From Gracilariopsis chorda (Eukaryota; Rhodophyta; Florideophyceae; Gracilariales; Gracilariaceae): a stretch of 64,000 nucleotides of DNA. The translations under genes were made by a program, and so were the position numbers. Where the stretch lies: NCBI GenBank assembly GCA_003194525.1, contig NBIV01000076.1, positions 186,001 to 250,000 on the forward strand, written 5' to 3'. The notes under the pieces are model-generated. The model had not been told where the DNA came from. It saw only the letters and a list, made by a program, of their open reading frames with translations, and ran no database searches. Positions 22,126 through 31,068 of the stretch are shown here, one piece after another; the first letter of the stretch is position 1; every line of letters begins with the position of its first letter.

Positions 22126-24654
22126 TCATAGCTCTGAGGGCGTGCTGTATATCTGCACTGCTTCTTGGAATGCAATATCAAACTCGGATCCGTCCGCGAG
22201 CAGTCCGCTTACAATCGCAGTTTCACGATACGTTCCATACTGCTGTCCGTTGAAAGTCCTTGCGTCTTCATAAGAGCTCGAGCCGTGATTCATGAGCAGC
22301 AAGCGCAGAGCAAAGAGCTCAATGTCCGACGGTGAAACACCTCTGATCCTTGCGACACACTGCTCGTCGTCCGTGCGCTCTACCACGTACATGGGCGGAT
22401 CGCAGTCGTCTGTGGGCACCTGAGTGCTGTCTCCGTCGTATTGGTTAAGCACGCGGGCAGTAAGCGTGCGATACAAACGCACTTTTTCAAAGTACGAAAG
22501 GTAGTCGAGGTTCGCATATGCTTCGGGCCTTGCAAAGTATCTCTCCATTGTAGACGGCTGTGATGCAGAAAAGAGCTGGTTTGGACCTCTCAGCAGAAAT
22601 GTGCGCTCTCCTTCCAAGTGAATGGCCAGTCGCTCTACGTTTGGTACGATGTGAACATGTCGAAACTCGAAAAGTCTCCAAGCTGCATTGACGGCGCCCA
22701 CCACACGCGCTCGCATGTATGCACGAATGTCGTTCTGCACCTGTGGCTCTTGTTGCTGCTCGTTGTGTGTGCCTGTCTCATTAGCATCACTCACATTGAG
22801 CACCACCTCCTGAGCTTTGGGCTGCTTAAACGCGTACTTCATCAGATAAGCCACTGCGCCCCCTCCTTGCGTGCGTTCTACGTTGATATGAGAGCGGTAC
22901 TTCTTGGTCAGAGTTGGGTTGTACGGCACAATCGTGAGGTCTTCTTGCCTTCTTCTGCGGTAAATAACGCGATTCGTGCCTTCTTCAATGTACGTCTCCG
23001 GCACAATCATATTGCTGTCGTATCCAAACTTGCACCGCCCAGCGCGATTCCGGCAATAGGTGGAGTGGCTGTGCCTGTGCATGGAACGAATGAGAGCACG
23101 CAACGCGTCGTCTTCGCCTGGAAGGGAAAGTTCTGCACGAATGAGCTCGTCGATCACATCAACGTCTTCAATCACGCCTCCTTCGAGCCACACGAGCATG
23201 TGGTGATGAGGCACATTGCGCTCTTGAAACTCGAGCTTTGATGCAAGCCCCAGGCACTTCAATCCAAAGATCTGCTCCGAGTTCTTCTCCAAATCCTTCA
23301 TGAAGTCGTTTGCGTACTGGTTGTACACCCTTGCAATCAGATCTGGTCGGTCAAACGGTCGAGGGCGGTTACTTTGTGCCGTAAATGCGCCACGATTGGT
23401 GGTGTCCATCCCAAGACGCTGGATGTCCTCTCGCCAGATGTTCATGGTGATTGTAATGAACAGAGAAGGCGGTCCTCTCCGCGCCACGATCGCCTGTACA
23501 TCCATGCGCTTGTTCTTCCAGTATGCTGCTGAGTTGACGGAGTCATCGGGCAGAAAGATGCGTCCCATTAGCACGAACTGGGATTGTGGCACGTGACCGG
23601 TTTGCTGTTGTGCTTGCTGCATTTCTTGTTCTTGTACAATGCGTGCCCGTTGTTCTCTTTCGAGGAAACGCAGTCGCATGTCCTCAATGTTTGTGTGGGT
23701 GCGAAGCATCCACATCTGCATCAACGGTCCACTGTCCAGAAGGATGTTGTCTGAGTACAGTCGTCTCTTCGCGTTCTCAGCCCAAGTGAGCTTTCGGAGC
23801 TTCCACTCGTTGACGCTGAGACCTGAGATTTGCTGTGTTGAATTATTTGCCTCCAGAAACACGCCAATGTCAAACGGTTCGTGCTGATCTCCGTACGGGT
23901 AGAGAAGAGGAAAAGTGCCTTTCTCTGCCATTTTGGATGCCGGTTTTAGAAGGCGGTACCGCACTTGCGCATTGTTTGCGGCATTTGCAGTCGCCCCATC
24001 TCCAGCATTAGCAGCACCAGCAGCCGTCACTACGGCGTGCTCTTCTGTTACGGTTCCTTCTACCAAGCGCGGTACTTGAGACTCCACTCGGTACAGGCCA
24101 GTCGGATCCACGACGAGCGTTCTCATCATGGTTGGCCCCCCACCAGGAGCATCTTCAGGGAGAGGCCCAGCACCTACGTGAGGAGCACTGACTGTGGCAC
24201 TTCGGGTTCCTTTGTAACCACGTACGACTACTCCCTCTTCTGCTGCCTGCATGCTGATATCGACGGCGGTATCTGCATTTGGTTGTTGTTGTTGCGTGCT
24301 AAGCATGGATCGGTACCGCTCACGCACCACGTCTGGCTTGGGCTGGATCACATCGTAAAAATTGGGCACGATGTCTCGTACGTTGATATCTTGAATGAAC
24401 GCACGCAAATTGGCACGCGCATAGTGAGAGGGATCCAAGTTAGGGGGACCAGTACCCCACAGAAAGCTGTAGCGCGTGTTGTTCTGGTTCTGCGTGGGCA
24501 GAGCGAGAGCTGCGTTTCCCTCAAGTCTCAGAAAGGAGGGACCGCCTCCCGTCACATACGACATGTTCATGAACGCTTGCGTCGTAGCGAAGAGCGTATT
24601 CAAGTTGAGAAAATGGCTGTGAAAGGCTCTCAGACTATAAAGACTGCGAACCAA
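22126..24654 (-). CDS. Helitron B Rep (HUH replication initiator)
   Basis: An 842-codon open stretch carries the Helitron-like N-terminal domain and the Rep nuclease. The HUH motif is PHHHMLVWL (residues 483-485). A CRNRAGRCKFGYD Cys pair region follows, and then the two-Tyr motif YLMKYAF (Tyr 603 and 607). These residues nick the transposon strand and form the 5' phosphotyrosine link. The first codon listed is TTG, not ATG. The frame stays readable upstream past a TGA at 24667-24669 and a TAG at 24784-24786, so this is the middle of a larger protein with point stops at both ends. Confidence 0.9.
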   Translation of the reverse strand: MVRSLYSLRAFHSHFLNLNTLFATTQAFMNMSYVTGGGPSFLRLEGNAALALPTQNQNNTRYSFLWGTGPPNLDPSHYARANLRAFIQDINVRDIVPNFYDVIQPKPDVVRERYRSMLSTQQQQPNADTAVDISMQAAEEGVVVRGYKGTRSATVSAPHVGAGPLPEDAPGGGPTMMRTLVVDPTGLYRVESQVPRLVEGTVTEEHAVVTAAGAANAGDGATANAANNAQVRYRLLKPASKMAEKGTFPLLYPYGDQHEPFDIGVFLEANNSTQQISGLSVNEWKLRKLTWAENAKRRLYSDNILLDSGPLMQMWMLRTHTNIEDMRLRFLEREQRARIVQEQEMQQAQQQTGHVPQSQFVLMGRIFLPDDSVNSAAYWKNKRMDVQAIVARRGPPSLFITITMNIWREDIQRLGMDTTNRGAFTAQSNRPRPFDRPDLIARVYNQYANDFMKDLEKNSEQIFGLKCLGLASKLEFQERNVPHHHMLVWLEGGVIEDVDVIDELIRAELSLPGEDDALRALIRSMHRHSHSTYCRNRAGRCKFGYDSNMIVPETYIEEGTNRVIYRRRRQEDLTIVPYNPTLTKKYRSHINVERTQGGGAVAYLMKYAFKQPKAQEVVLNVSDANETGTHNEQQQEPQVQNDIRAYMRARVVGAVNAAWRLFEFRHVHIVPNVERLAIHLEGERTFLLRGPNQLFSASQPSTMERYFARPEAYANLDYLSYFEKVRLYRTLTARVLNQYDGDSTQVPTDDCDPPMYVVERTDDEQCVARIRGVSPSDIELFALRLLLMNHGSSSYEDARTFNGQQYGTYRETAIVSGLLADGSEFDIAFQEAVQIYSTPSEL

Positions 24655-25374
24655 CTCGTTGTTATGTCATCTGCGGAACGTGACGCCCCACCCTGACATT
24701 CTTTTCATTCCACAGCACACTCCATTGGTCTCTTTGCCAAGCAAAACGCATCCGCAGTACTTGCAGCTATGAATTCTCAATGTCTAGTCCCGGTACGGGC
24801 AGGAGGAGAGCGTGTGTGCGTGCTCGCCGCATCTTACGCATCGCCTTTGACCTGCAGTGGGAAGCGTCTCAAACTCCGGCACGCTTGCACGGATGGCCGG
24901 ATCATTCCTCGCCTGAGCTGCCACGGAATCCCACGCATAGTACACGCGATAGAGTCCTCGATCAGAACGCCCAGCACAGTGCATGACCGTCGTATCAAGC
25001 TGTTGCTGTGGCTGATGCTGCGGCTGGTGTGAGGGAGCCGGTGTGATCTCATCCGCTTCCACCTCCATCGGAATGGACATCTGTTGTTCTTCCTGTTCCG
25101 CTTGTGGCAACGCAGGCTGCGGCGGCGGGTGTGAGGGAGCCGGGGTGATCTCATCCTCTTCCACTTCCATCGGAACTGGCATCTGTTCTTCCTCTTGTTC
25201 AACTTGTGGCAGAGCAGGCTGCTGTGGCGGCGATGTTGACAGCGGTGGCTGTGGAGGAGCAGGGATGATCTCATCCTCTTCCACTTCCATCGCAACTGGC
25301 ATCTGTTCTGCAGGCATCGGTGGGAGAAAGGGAGGCATCGGAGGCGGTGGAATGTGACTTGGAAGGCCTCTCAC
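24655..25374 (-). pseudogene. Helitron B Pro/Glu-rich repeat and zinc-finger region
   Basis: In the same frame as Rep, this segment holds three imperfect tandem repeats of about 35 residues. Each has a PMEVE(E/A)DEI core followed by Pro/Gln-rich sequence (about 25060-25340). A knuckle RCVRCGEHAHTLSSC follows near 24800-24840, and a second Cys cluster CKYCG...VCCG near 24710-24760 after the TAG. A TGA at 24667 precedes Rep. In copy A the TAG position reads TGG, consistent with a G-to-A change. The region could provide DNA binding or partner contacts ahead of Rep; that role is inferred. Confidence 0.65.
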
Positions 25375-25673
25375 AAACTCCAGAAATCCAGGAAGTGGGC
25401 ACGATGTCGGTAGATCTGTGGCAGTGGACTCACTGGCTCCAGCGGCGCTTGTGCTAACTGCTGCTGCAACCGAAGTAGGTGCAGGAGTAATTTGTCTTCT
25501 TCAACCACTGGAACAATAGGTCCTTGAACGTGTGCTCCGCTCTCATTTACTCCCAACTCATCTGGAGCTGGAAGAGCTGGTGCTCTTCGGGGTCTTCCAG
25601 CTCCTGCCCGTGCTCCACCACTGCTGACGCGACGACCACCAGCGTTTTGCCTTGCACCGCCTGCGTTCAACAT
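25371..25673 (-). CDS. Helitron B N-terminal Gly/Arg-rich leader protein
   Basis: From the first ATG (25673) about 100 codons run to a TGA at 25371-25373, overlapping the next frame by a few bases. The start is Gly/Ala/Arg-rich with an AT-hook-like GAGRPRR stretch, followed by a Leu/Gln-rich part. Copy A has a homologous stretch at about 7400-7690. The frame change near 25371 means it is either a short separate product or, more likely, the N-terminus of the Rep protein after a single-base indel. Confidence 0.5.
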   Translation of the reverse strand: MLNAGGARQNAGGRRVSSGGARAGAGRPRRAPALPAPDELGVNESGAHVQGPIVPVVEEDKLLLHLLRLQQQLAQAPLEPVSPLPQIYRHRAHFLDFWSL

Positions 25674-25808
25674 GGCACCTCCAGAATTGTCTCCGTTAAA
25701 AAATTTGCCAGAGTTCCAGAATAATTTCCAATATACCACAAAGTTGAAAGTGAAAAACTGGTTGCAGGTTGTTGCTTTGCACCCACCGGGCCTAGTCGCA
25801 TGCAGCAA

Positions 25809-26600
25809 TTAAAAAAAAATTGCTGCAAGGCTTATATTTACCCGATGCAGTCGTGCGCAGCACAGGAACTCTCGACACACTCCTGTTGGATTATGACGGG
25901 CGGAGTGTGCCCAGCCGGTTTTCAAGCCGTTTGATGTTTAACCCGCGTCCGGTTGTAAGGATTGGTCTGCCTTTACTCACACACCGAAGTGTGCTTTCCG
26001 GCCCCAAGAGGTACGACACGGCGGCCGCCCCGGACCCTGCACAGCAAGCTGGTATTAGGTCCGGTAAACCCTCAGACTTCCTGATCGCCGTCAAACGACC
26101 AGTATACCACAGAGGAGCAGCTGACTTTTCCCAGATTCGTGGTACTTAGTGGGTTACTCTTGTGGCGACCTGCACACGAGCTCGGCCTTGCCTAGGTCCC
26201 AGGCCAGCAAACAGTGCCCAAAGTAGCAAAAGGTTACGACACTGCGCTATTGGCCAAGCCTGAATGGGATGCAAAAGAGTGGTTAGGGTCAGCAAGCGTG
26301 ATGCATTTGGCACTGCGCCAGTGCAGTATATACGTCTGTTGCAGGCAAGTCTGCAATGAAACTTCAGTATACACTGCACTGGCGCAGTGCAATTTGCCAC
26401 GTGTCAGAATGCACTGCACTGGCGCAGTACAATTTGCCACGTGTCGGAATGAACAGGCGGGGTTTTGCTGCTGAGTGGCTGGCACAACAATTTGATTGTA
26501 TTGCAAGCCATTCAGCAGCCATTGCACAGTCAACTTGCAGCAGCAGCAGCAAATTAACTGAACGCTTTGCTGCTGCTGCTGCTGCTGAAGTTTTTAAATG
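25809..26600 (-). other. Helitron B 5' leader with stem-loop and 40-bp repeats
   Basis: This noncoding leader is shared with copies A and C. It contains two tandem units of about 40 bp (about 26378-26450), each with TGCACTGGCGCAGTGCA-type palindromic words and TTTGCCACGTGTC. A long-range stem pairs about 26306-26330 (GGCACTGCGCCAGTGCAG) with about 26370-26393. Any promoter of the element should lie here. A CAG/CTG tract lies at 26560-26588. Confidence 0.6.
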
Positions 26601-26604
26601 GTAG

Positions 26605-26680
26605 GAAGGCGTTGCGCCAAATGGGCGATTTGGATGGGCAAACGGGGGCGTGCAAGAGGATTTTATGGCGCAACGCCTCC
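26605..26680. repeat. Terminal hairpin module, 5' side of Helitron B
   Basis: The arms GAAGGCGTTGCGCCA (26605-26619) and TGGCGCAACGCCTCC (26666-26680) pair with one mismatch. The loop matches those at 20060-20105 and 27053-27098. Confidence 0.8.
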
Positions 26681-26727
26681 ATTCAATCAAGAACACCCCC
26701 CTCATAGAGGAACAAATACTTATGATG

Positions 26728-27200
26728 GAGAGACAAGTGGAAACGGCCTTCGGCCGTGGGCGGCGCTGTGCGCCGCGTTGGTTTTGTAGCTTTGTGTATT
26801 TAGTAGCGTTCGGAGGCTCTCCGAGCACTTTGCTCGCTTGCGCTCGCAATAGCGCTCGTAGAACCACGGGGCGCCGCGGCGCCTAGGTGCCTAAATTGAC
26901 TGCAGTGCCAGCCAATGATGAGAAAGCGTGACACGTTGCTTTGTGTAACTGGGTGGCACTGCAGTCATTATGGGAGTGCCAGGCAGTAAGCAGGAAGCTT
27001 TGCTGCTGCTGCTGCTGCTGAATTTTTTAAATGGTAGGGAGGCGTTGCGCCAAATGGGCGATTTGGATGGGCAAACGGGGGCGTGGAAGAGGATTTTGTG
27101 GCGCAACGCCTCCATTCAATCAAGAACACCCCCCTCATAGAGGAACAAATACTTATGATGGAGAGACAAGAGGAAGCGGCCTTCGGCCGCGGGCGGCGCT
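26728..27200 (+). repeat. Short Helitron-associated element R2, with hairpin module
   Basis: It is a close direct repeat of R1 (19700-20222), lying between Helitrons B and C. It has GC-rich hairpins near 26743-26780, GACTGCAGTGCCA and TGGCACTGCAGTC inverted motifs (26898-26972), a CTG tract (27000-27020) and the perfect hairpin with arms 27038-27052 and 27099-27113. Confidence 0.85.
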
Positions 27201-27313
27201 GCACGCCGCAGTGGAGGATTGATAAACAGCGGTGAGGAAAAAAGAGGGTGGAGAAAGCAAAAGCAGAAAACCAAGTAGTTTAATTCAATGAAAGAAGAAT
27301 GCAAGAGATATGA

Positions 27314-28318
27314 TTACGGTTGTGGAGGGATGCAGAACTGAATGGGTTCAGGCAGCACTGGGTTGGCGATGGGAACAGGCATGGGATGAATTGTGTGCGC
27401 ATTCGAGGGTGTAAGCTGCGGATCATGCAGGAGCAGCACATGGTCGTTCCTTCGAACGCGCGACAATGCGACATACAACTGACCAGCGCAGAAGAAGTTG
27501 GATCGCACATCCACAACCAAGCCATCCAACGTCTTTCCCTGTCCTTTGTGAACGGTAGCTGCAAACGCGAGACGAATGGGAAACTGCCTTCGAATCATGC
27601 GAATATCTGCGAAAGAAAACTCGAAGTCGATACGATGCAGGAGCTGTCGTTCGAGCAGCTGTCTGTTCTCGTCGAATCGAGCCACCTGCATCGTAAATTG
27701 ATCGACAGGCACGACTACGAACAGCTTTCCGTTGACCACAGCGGGATGCAGCACGTTCCGAATGACCATAACTGGCACACCAATCTTCAAGTCCAAGTTA
27801 TGAGGCGGTACTCCAGTAGGCGCATACTGATATGCAAACTCGGGGAAGATAGAACTGGCAAAGTCAAACTCTGGGTTCTGTCCACGAACAGGTTGCACGG
27901 TTGTCGCTGACGGAAGAGTGAAGCGCTCACCAGGAAACAGATCTAGCGCTGCCGCATTATGTTCGTCGACCAACTGATTTGTGGAGGCAATGAGTATTTT
28001 GCTGAGATCCACATCCTCCTTGCGTCGTGTTGTGAGCCACTTCCACAGGAATTGGTAGGCGGTTTGCATGCCACCGGTAGATCTGAGTGGTAGTAGAGCG
28101 TTGTTGGATATTGTGTTTCGTGCAATGGAACGTAACAGCGACGCAAATGCCGGATCATCCGCTTGGCGTACTTGTTCCGTGAGGTACAGCACTTGAACTG
28201 AGCACAATGTCCACAGATCACTCTTCCTCGGCAATTCGTTGAGAATGTTTGTGTACACTCGTCTCACATTTCCACTTGGCTCGGCCTCCATGTACACCTG
28301 CGGCACCACTGGAAGCAG
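27314..28318 (-). pseudogene. Helitron C helicase, C-terminal fragment
   Basis: About 334 codons begin just inside motif III (LLPVVPQVYME) and run to the same C-terminus as copy B, with GQGKTLDG and GQLYVALSRV intact. Identity to B is high by eye. The Walker motifs are gone with the deletion. By chance the frame stays open across the deletion into the leader (to 28465), giving a chimeric frame with no ATG at its head. Confidence 0.88.
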
Positions 28319-28978
28319 TCCGGTTGTAAGGATTGGTCTGCCATTACTCACACACCGAAGTGTGCTTTCCGGCCCCAAGAGGTACGACACGGCGGCCGCC
28401 CCGGACCCTGCACAGCAAGCTGGTATTAGGTCCGGTAAACCCTCAGACTTCCTGATCGCCGTCAAACGACCAGTATACCACAGAGGAGCAGCTGACTTTT
28501 CCCAGATTCGTGGTACTTAGTGGGTTACTCTTGTGGCGACCTGCACACGAGCTCGGCCTTGCCTAGGTCCCAGGCCAGCAAACAGTGCCCAAAGTAGCAA
28601 AAGGTTACGACACTGCGCTATTGGCCAAGCCTGAATGGGATGCAAAAGAGTGGTTAGGGTCAGCAAGCGAGATGCATTTGGCACTGCGCCAGTGCAGTAT
28701 ATACGTCTGTTGCAGGCAAGTCTGCAATGAAACTTCAGTATACACTGCACTGGCGCAGTGCAATTTGCCACGTGTCGGAATGCACTGCACTGGCGCAGTG
28801 CAATTTGCCACGTGTCGGAATGAACAGGCGGGGTTTTGCTGCTGAGTGGCTGGCACAACAATTTGATTGTATTGCAAGTAATTCAGCAGCCATTGCACAG
28901 TCAACATGCAGCAGCAGCAGCAAATTAACTGAACGCTTTGCTGCTGCTGTTGCTGCTGCTTAATTTTTTTAATGGTGG

Positions 28979-29054
28979 GGAGGCGTTGCGCCAGATGGGC
29001 GATTTGCATGGGCAAATGGGGGCGTGCAAAGCGCATGTGTGGCGCAACGCCTCC
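28979..29054. repeat. Terminal hairpin module, 5' side of Helitron C
   Basis: The perfect arms GGAGGCGTTGCGCCA (28979-28993) and TGGCGCAACGCCTCC (29040-29054) form it. It is preceded by a CTG-rich tract, as at the B boundary. Confidence 0.8.
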
Positions 29055-29082
29055 CGTCAGTCAGCAACACCCCGCTCCTCTC

Positions 29083-29557
29083 ATCTCAACACCCCACTCT
29101 TAATGATTTACACATGTATGAGGGGGGTGTTGTTGATTGATAGGAGGCGGTGCGCCAATTAACCGCTCTGTATGCCCCTCTACGCGCATGCAAAACTGCC
29201 ATTTGGCGCAACGCCTCCCTACCATTTAAAAAATTCAGCAGCAGCAGCAGCAGCAAAGCTTCCTGCTTACTGGCTGGCACTCCCATAATGACTGCAGTGC
29301 CACCCAGTTACACAAAGCAACGTGTCACGCTTTCTCATCATTGGCTGGCACTGCAGTCAATTAAGGCACCTAGGCGCCGCGGCGCCCCGTGGTTCTACGA
29401 GCGCTATTGCGAGCGCAAGCGAGAAAAGTGCTCGGAGAGCCTCCGAACGCACCGAAATACACAAAGCTATAAAACCAACGCGGCGCGCAGCGCCGCCCAC
29501 GGTCGAAGGCCGTTTCCACTTGTACATGTGTAAATCATTAAGATTGGGGTGTTGAGA
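29083..29557. mobile_element. MITE-like element with terminal inverted repeats
   Basis: Terminal inverted repeats of about 35 bp (ATCTCAACACC...TTACACATGTA at 29083-29117, its complement at 29523-29557) enclose an inverted copy of the R short element. That copy includes a hairpin with arms 29143-29157 and 29204-29218, a CAG tract, the GCAGTGCCA motifs and the GC-rich block. No coding capacity is seen. Confidence 0.7.
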
Positions 29558-29639
29558 TATCATTTTAAGGGCCAACCCCCTCTCGCTGCTTCCAGCCCAG
29601 GGGTCTCTCGCTTTCAGTGCGGTGACCACCACGTGAACT

Positions 29640-30320
29640 CATTGCCCCGCTGATGGCAGCCGCGTGGCTGCAGACTCCACCAACACCCGCTTTCCCGTCG
29701 TCCCCCATGCTCACCTTGCGTCGAGACGCTCTCGTGCTTCAGGCCCGCCACGGCATCAGCTGCTTCATTGGCCGTGAACGCGCCAACAGCGCTGCGGCCA
29801 CGCCGCAAGTGTATTCTGTCGTTTCCTATAGGGACGGCGAGTTGTACGTACCAATCCGTTAACTAGAGATTCTCCGCACCCTTTCCATCAACGTCGCCGC
29901 AAAGTAAGGTCCAGTAAAGCGCGCTACTTTGCACCTCGCAGAGTGCGCGACCACATTTTTCGTCAGCTCGTCAACTTGCATACTTTGCATGCCTCTCATC
30001 ACCACGTCATACGAGACCCGTTTCCAGTCGATCAACACGCCGAGTGATTCTTTTTCGACGCCTGTCCATTCAGCCTCACCAACGACAACAAGTAGCCGCG
30101 CAGCAGGTGTTGAGTGATCTCAGTGACCTTCACATCCCAATGGACCCCATCTTGTGGGGTGATGTTGGCTTCAAAAAGACGGAGGTAGCCATTCGTGCCG
30201 CGTTTCGAGCCTTGAGAGCCGGTAAACAGGTGGTGGTTCTGGATCCTACTACCATCATGACATATCGGCATTATGAAACTTTCAAGCAGCGCTTCCTACC
30301 CTTTTACACGCAGTAACACA
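29640..30320 (+). pseudogene. mfd: Transcription-repair coupling factor (Mfd/TRCF) pseudogene
   Basis: Two stretches match the Mfd family. A CarD-like part (about 29740-29885) reads RHGISCF(I)G and YRDGELYVPI. A translocase part (30080-30300) reads [31 protein letters not shown] and HYETFKQRF. The Walker A glycine before KT has become Lys (GFKKTE). Stops after VPI and in the middle, plus frame changes, make it dead. Mfd displaces stalled RNA polymerase at DNA lesions, and in algae and plants a copy is nuclear-encoded for the plastid. This looks like a 5'-to-middle fragment only. Confidence 0.8.
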
Positions 30321-30504
30321 TTGTGTGCATTAATCGCTTCATATCAAGGCCCTGCACGTCTCTGCCTTGTTGCACTACCGTGAGCCGTACAAGAGCAGGT
30401 TGGAATATGTCTCCTATCTCAAGTACACCCCTAATCTGTACCCCAATCAGCACTGCACCGCCACAGGAAGAACTATGTTGAAACAACATAAGGAAGAAAA
30501 TTTA

Positions 30505-30888
30505 TTAGTCTACACAGGTACTGACTAGAGGTACAAGCAGATGCACCGAAGCGACGTTGTTTACACTGCAACAGTTTGCCGCAAACACCAGGCCATTCAA
30601 TAGTTCGCGCAAACACAAAGTGGGGCCTTTGGCAATAATATGGTTGAACTTGGTATACTTTTTTTCCATCGTGGTCCCATTTTTAGATATGCGACGCAGT
30701 ATTTCCTCGAACTCCACTAGTAAATCGTTGTACCAACCAAACTCCCTGATGCTGGAAGGGATTCCATCGCTAGCATCTTGTGCAGTAGTTGCTGTCATGA
30801 CGGGATACGTGTCATCGGACGCGTCAGCCTCCATATCAAGAAACGGGTAGTATGGAACGGCATGATTTGACGAACTAGATAGAATCAT
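30505..30888 (-). CDS. Hypothetical 127-residue protein
   Basis: The open frame starts with ATG at 30888. It is acidic at the N-terminus with a mildly hydrophobic C-terminus (LLNGLVFAANCC). No family recognised. It lies between the Mfd pseudogene and the receptor-like genes. It could be a relic or a chance frame. Confidence 0.3.
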   Translation of the reverse strand: MILSSSSNHAVPYYPFLDMEADASDDTYPVMTATTAQDASDGIPSSIREFGWYNDLLVEFEEILRRISKNGTTMEKKYTKFNHIIAKGPTLCLRELLNGLVFAANCCSVNNVASVHLLVPLVSTCVD

Positions 30889-31068
30889 CTGTCATCTCGC
30901 GAATGATCGAGGTTGCAAGTGGCTGTGCCATCATTGTGATCCATGTTGGCAATCTTTAAGATAAACCGCCATGATAGAGCTCCGAGAATCTCAAGTTGCT
31001 TTGCTAATCCCCACCCTTCTCCCTAATCTTTCCCTAGTTGAACCTCTGAACTTTGCTTTTTGCCCATT

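Larger units (their letters stand above)
20045..26680 (-). mobile_element. Helitron copy B, nearly intact
   Basis: The minus-strand element is bracketed by hairpin modules (26605-26680 at its 5' side, 20045-20120 at its 3' side). It has a leader of about 0.9 kb, a long coding frame (about 25673 to 20320) and a 3' GC-rich double hairpin (about 20180-20222). Rep with HUH and YxxxY motifs, plus a Pif1-family helicase, define a Helitron rolling-circle transposon. Only point stops and one N-terminal frame change interrupt coding, so it is the best-preserved of the three copies. Confidence 0.9.
27038..29054 (-). mobile_element. Helitron copy C, internal-deletion derivative
   Basis: It has the same two ends as copy B. 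The 3' half of the helicase (28318 down to 27314) is joined directly at 28318/28319 to the leader (28319-28950). Relative to B it lacks the equivalent of 21325-25947, about 4.6 kb holding the N-terminal region, Rep and the ATP-binding part of the helicase. It is non-autonomous and sits head-to-tail behind B. Confidence 0.88.

Noticed and set aside
20325..24700. Plus-strand open frames opposite the Helitron genes (for example 20326-20880, 22618-23241, 23965-24696)
   Set aside because: They are antisense shadows of strongly supported helicase and Rep coding sequence and carry no motifs of their own.
26520..29260. CTG/CAG triplet tracts as poly-Leu/Gln/Ala coding sequence
   Set aside because: The tracts recur at fixed positions beside the hairpin modules in all short elements and in different frames, so they are repeat structure rather than coding.
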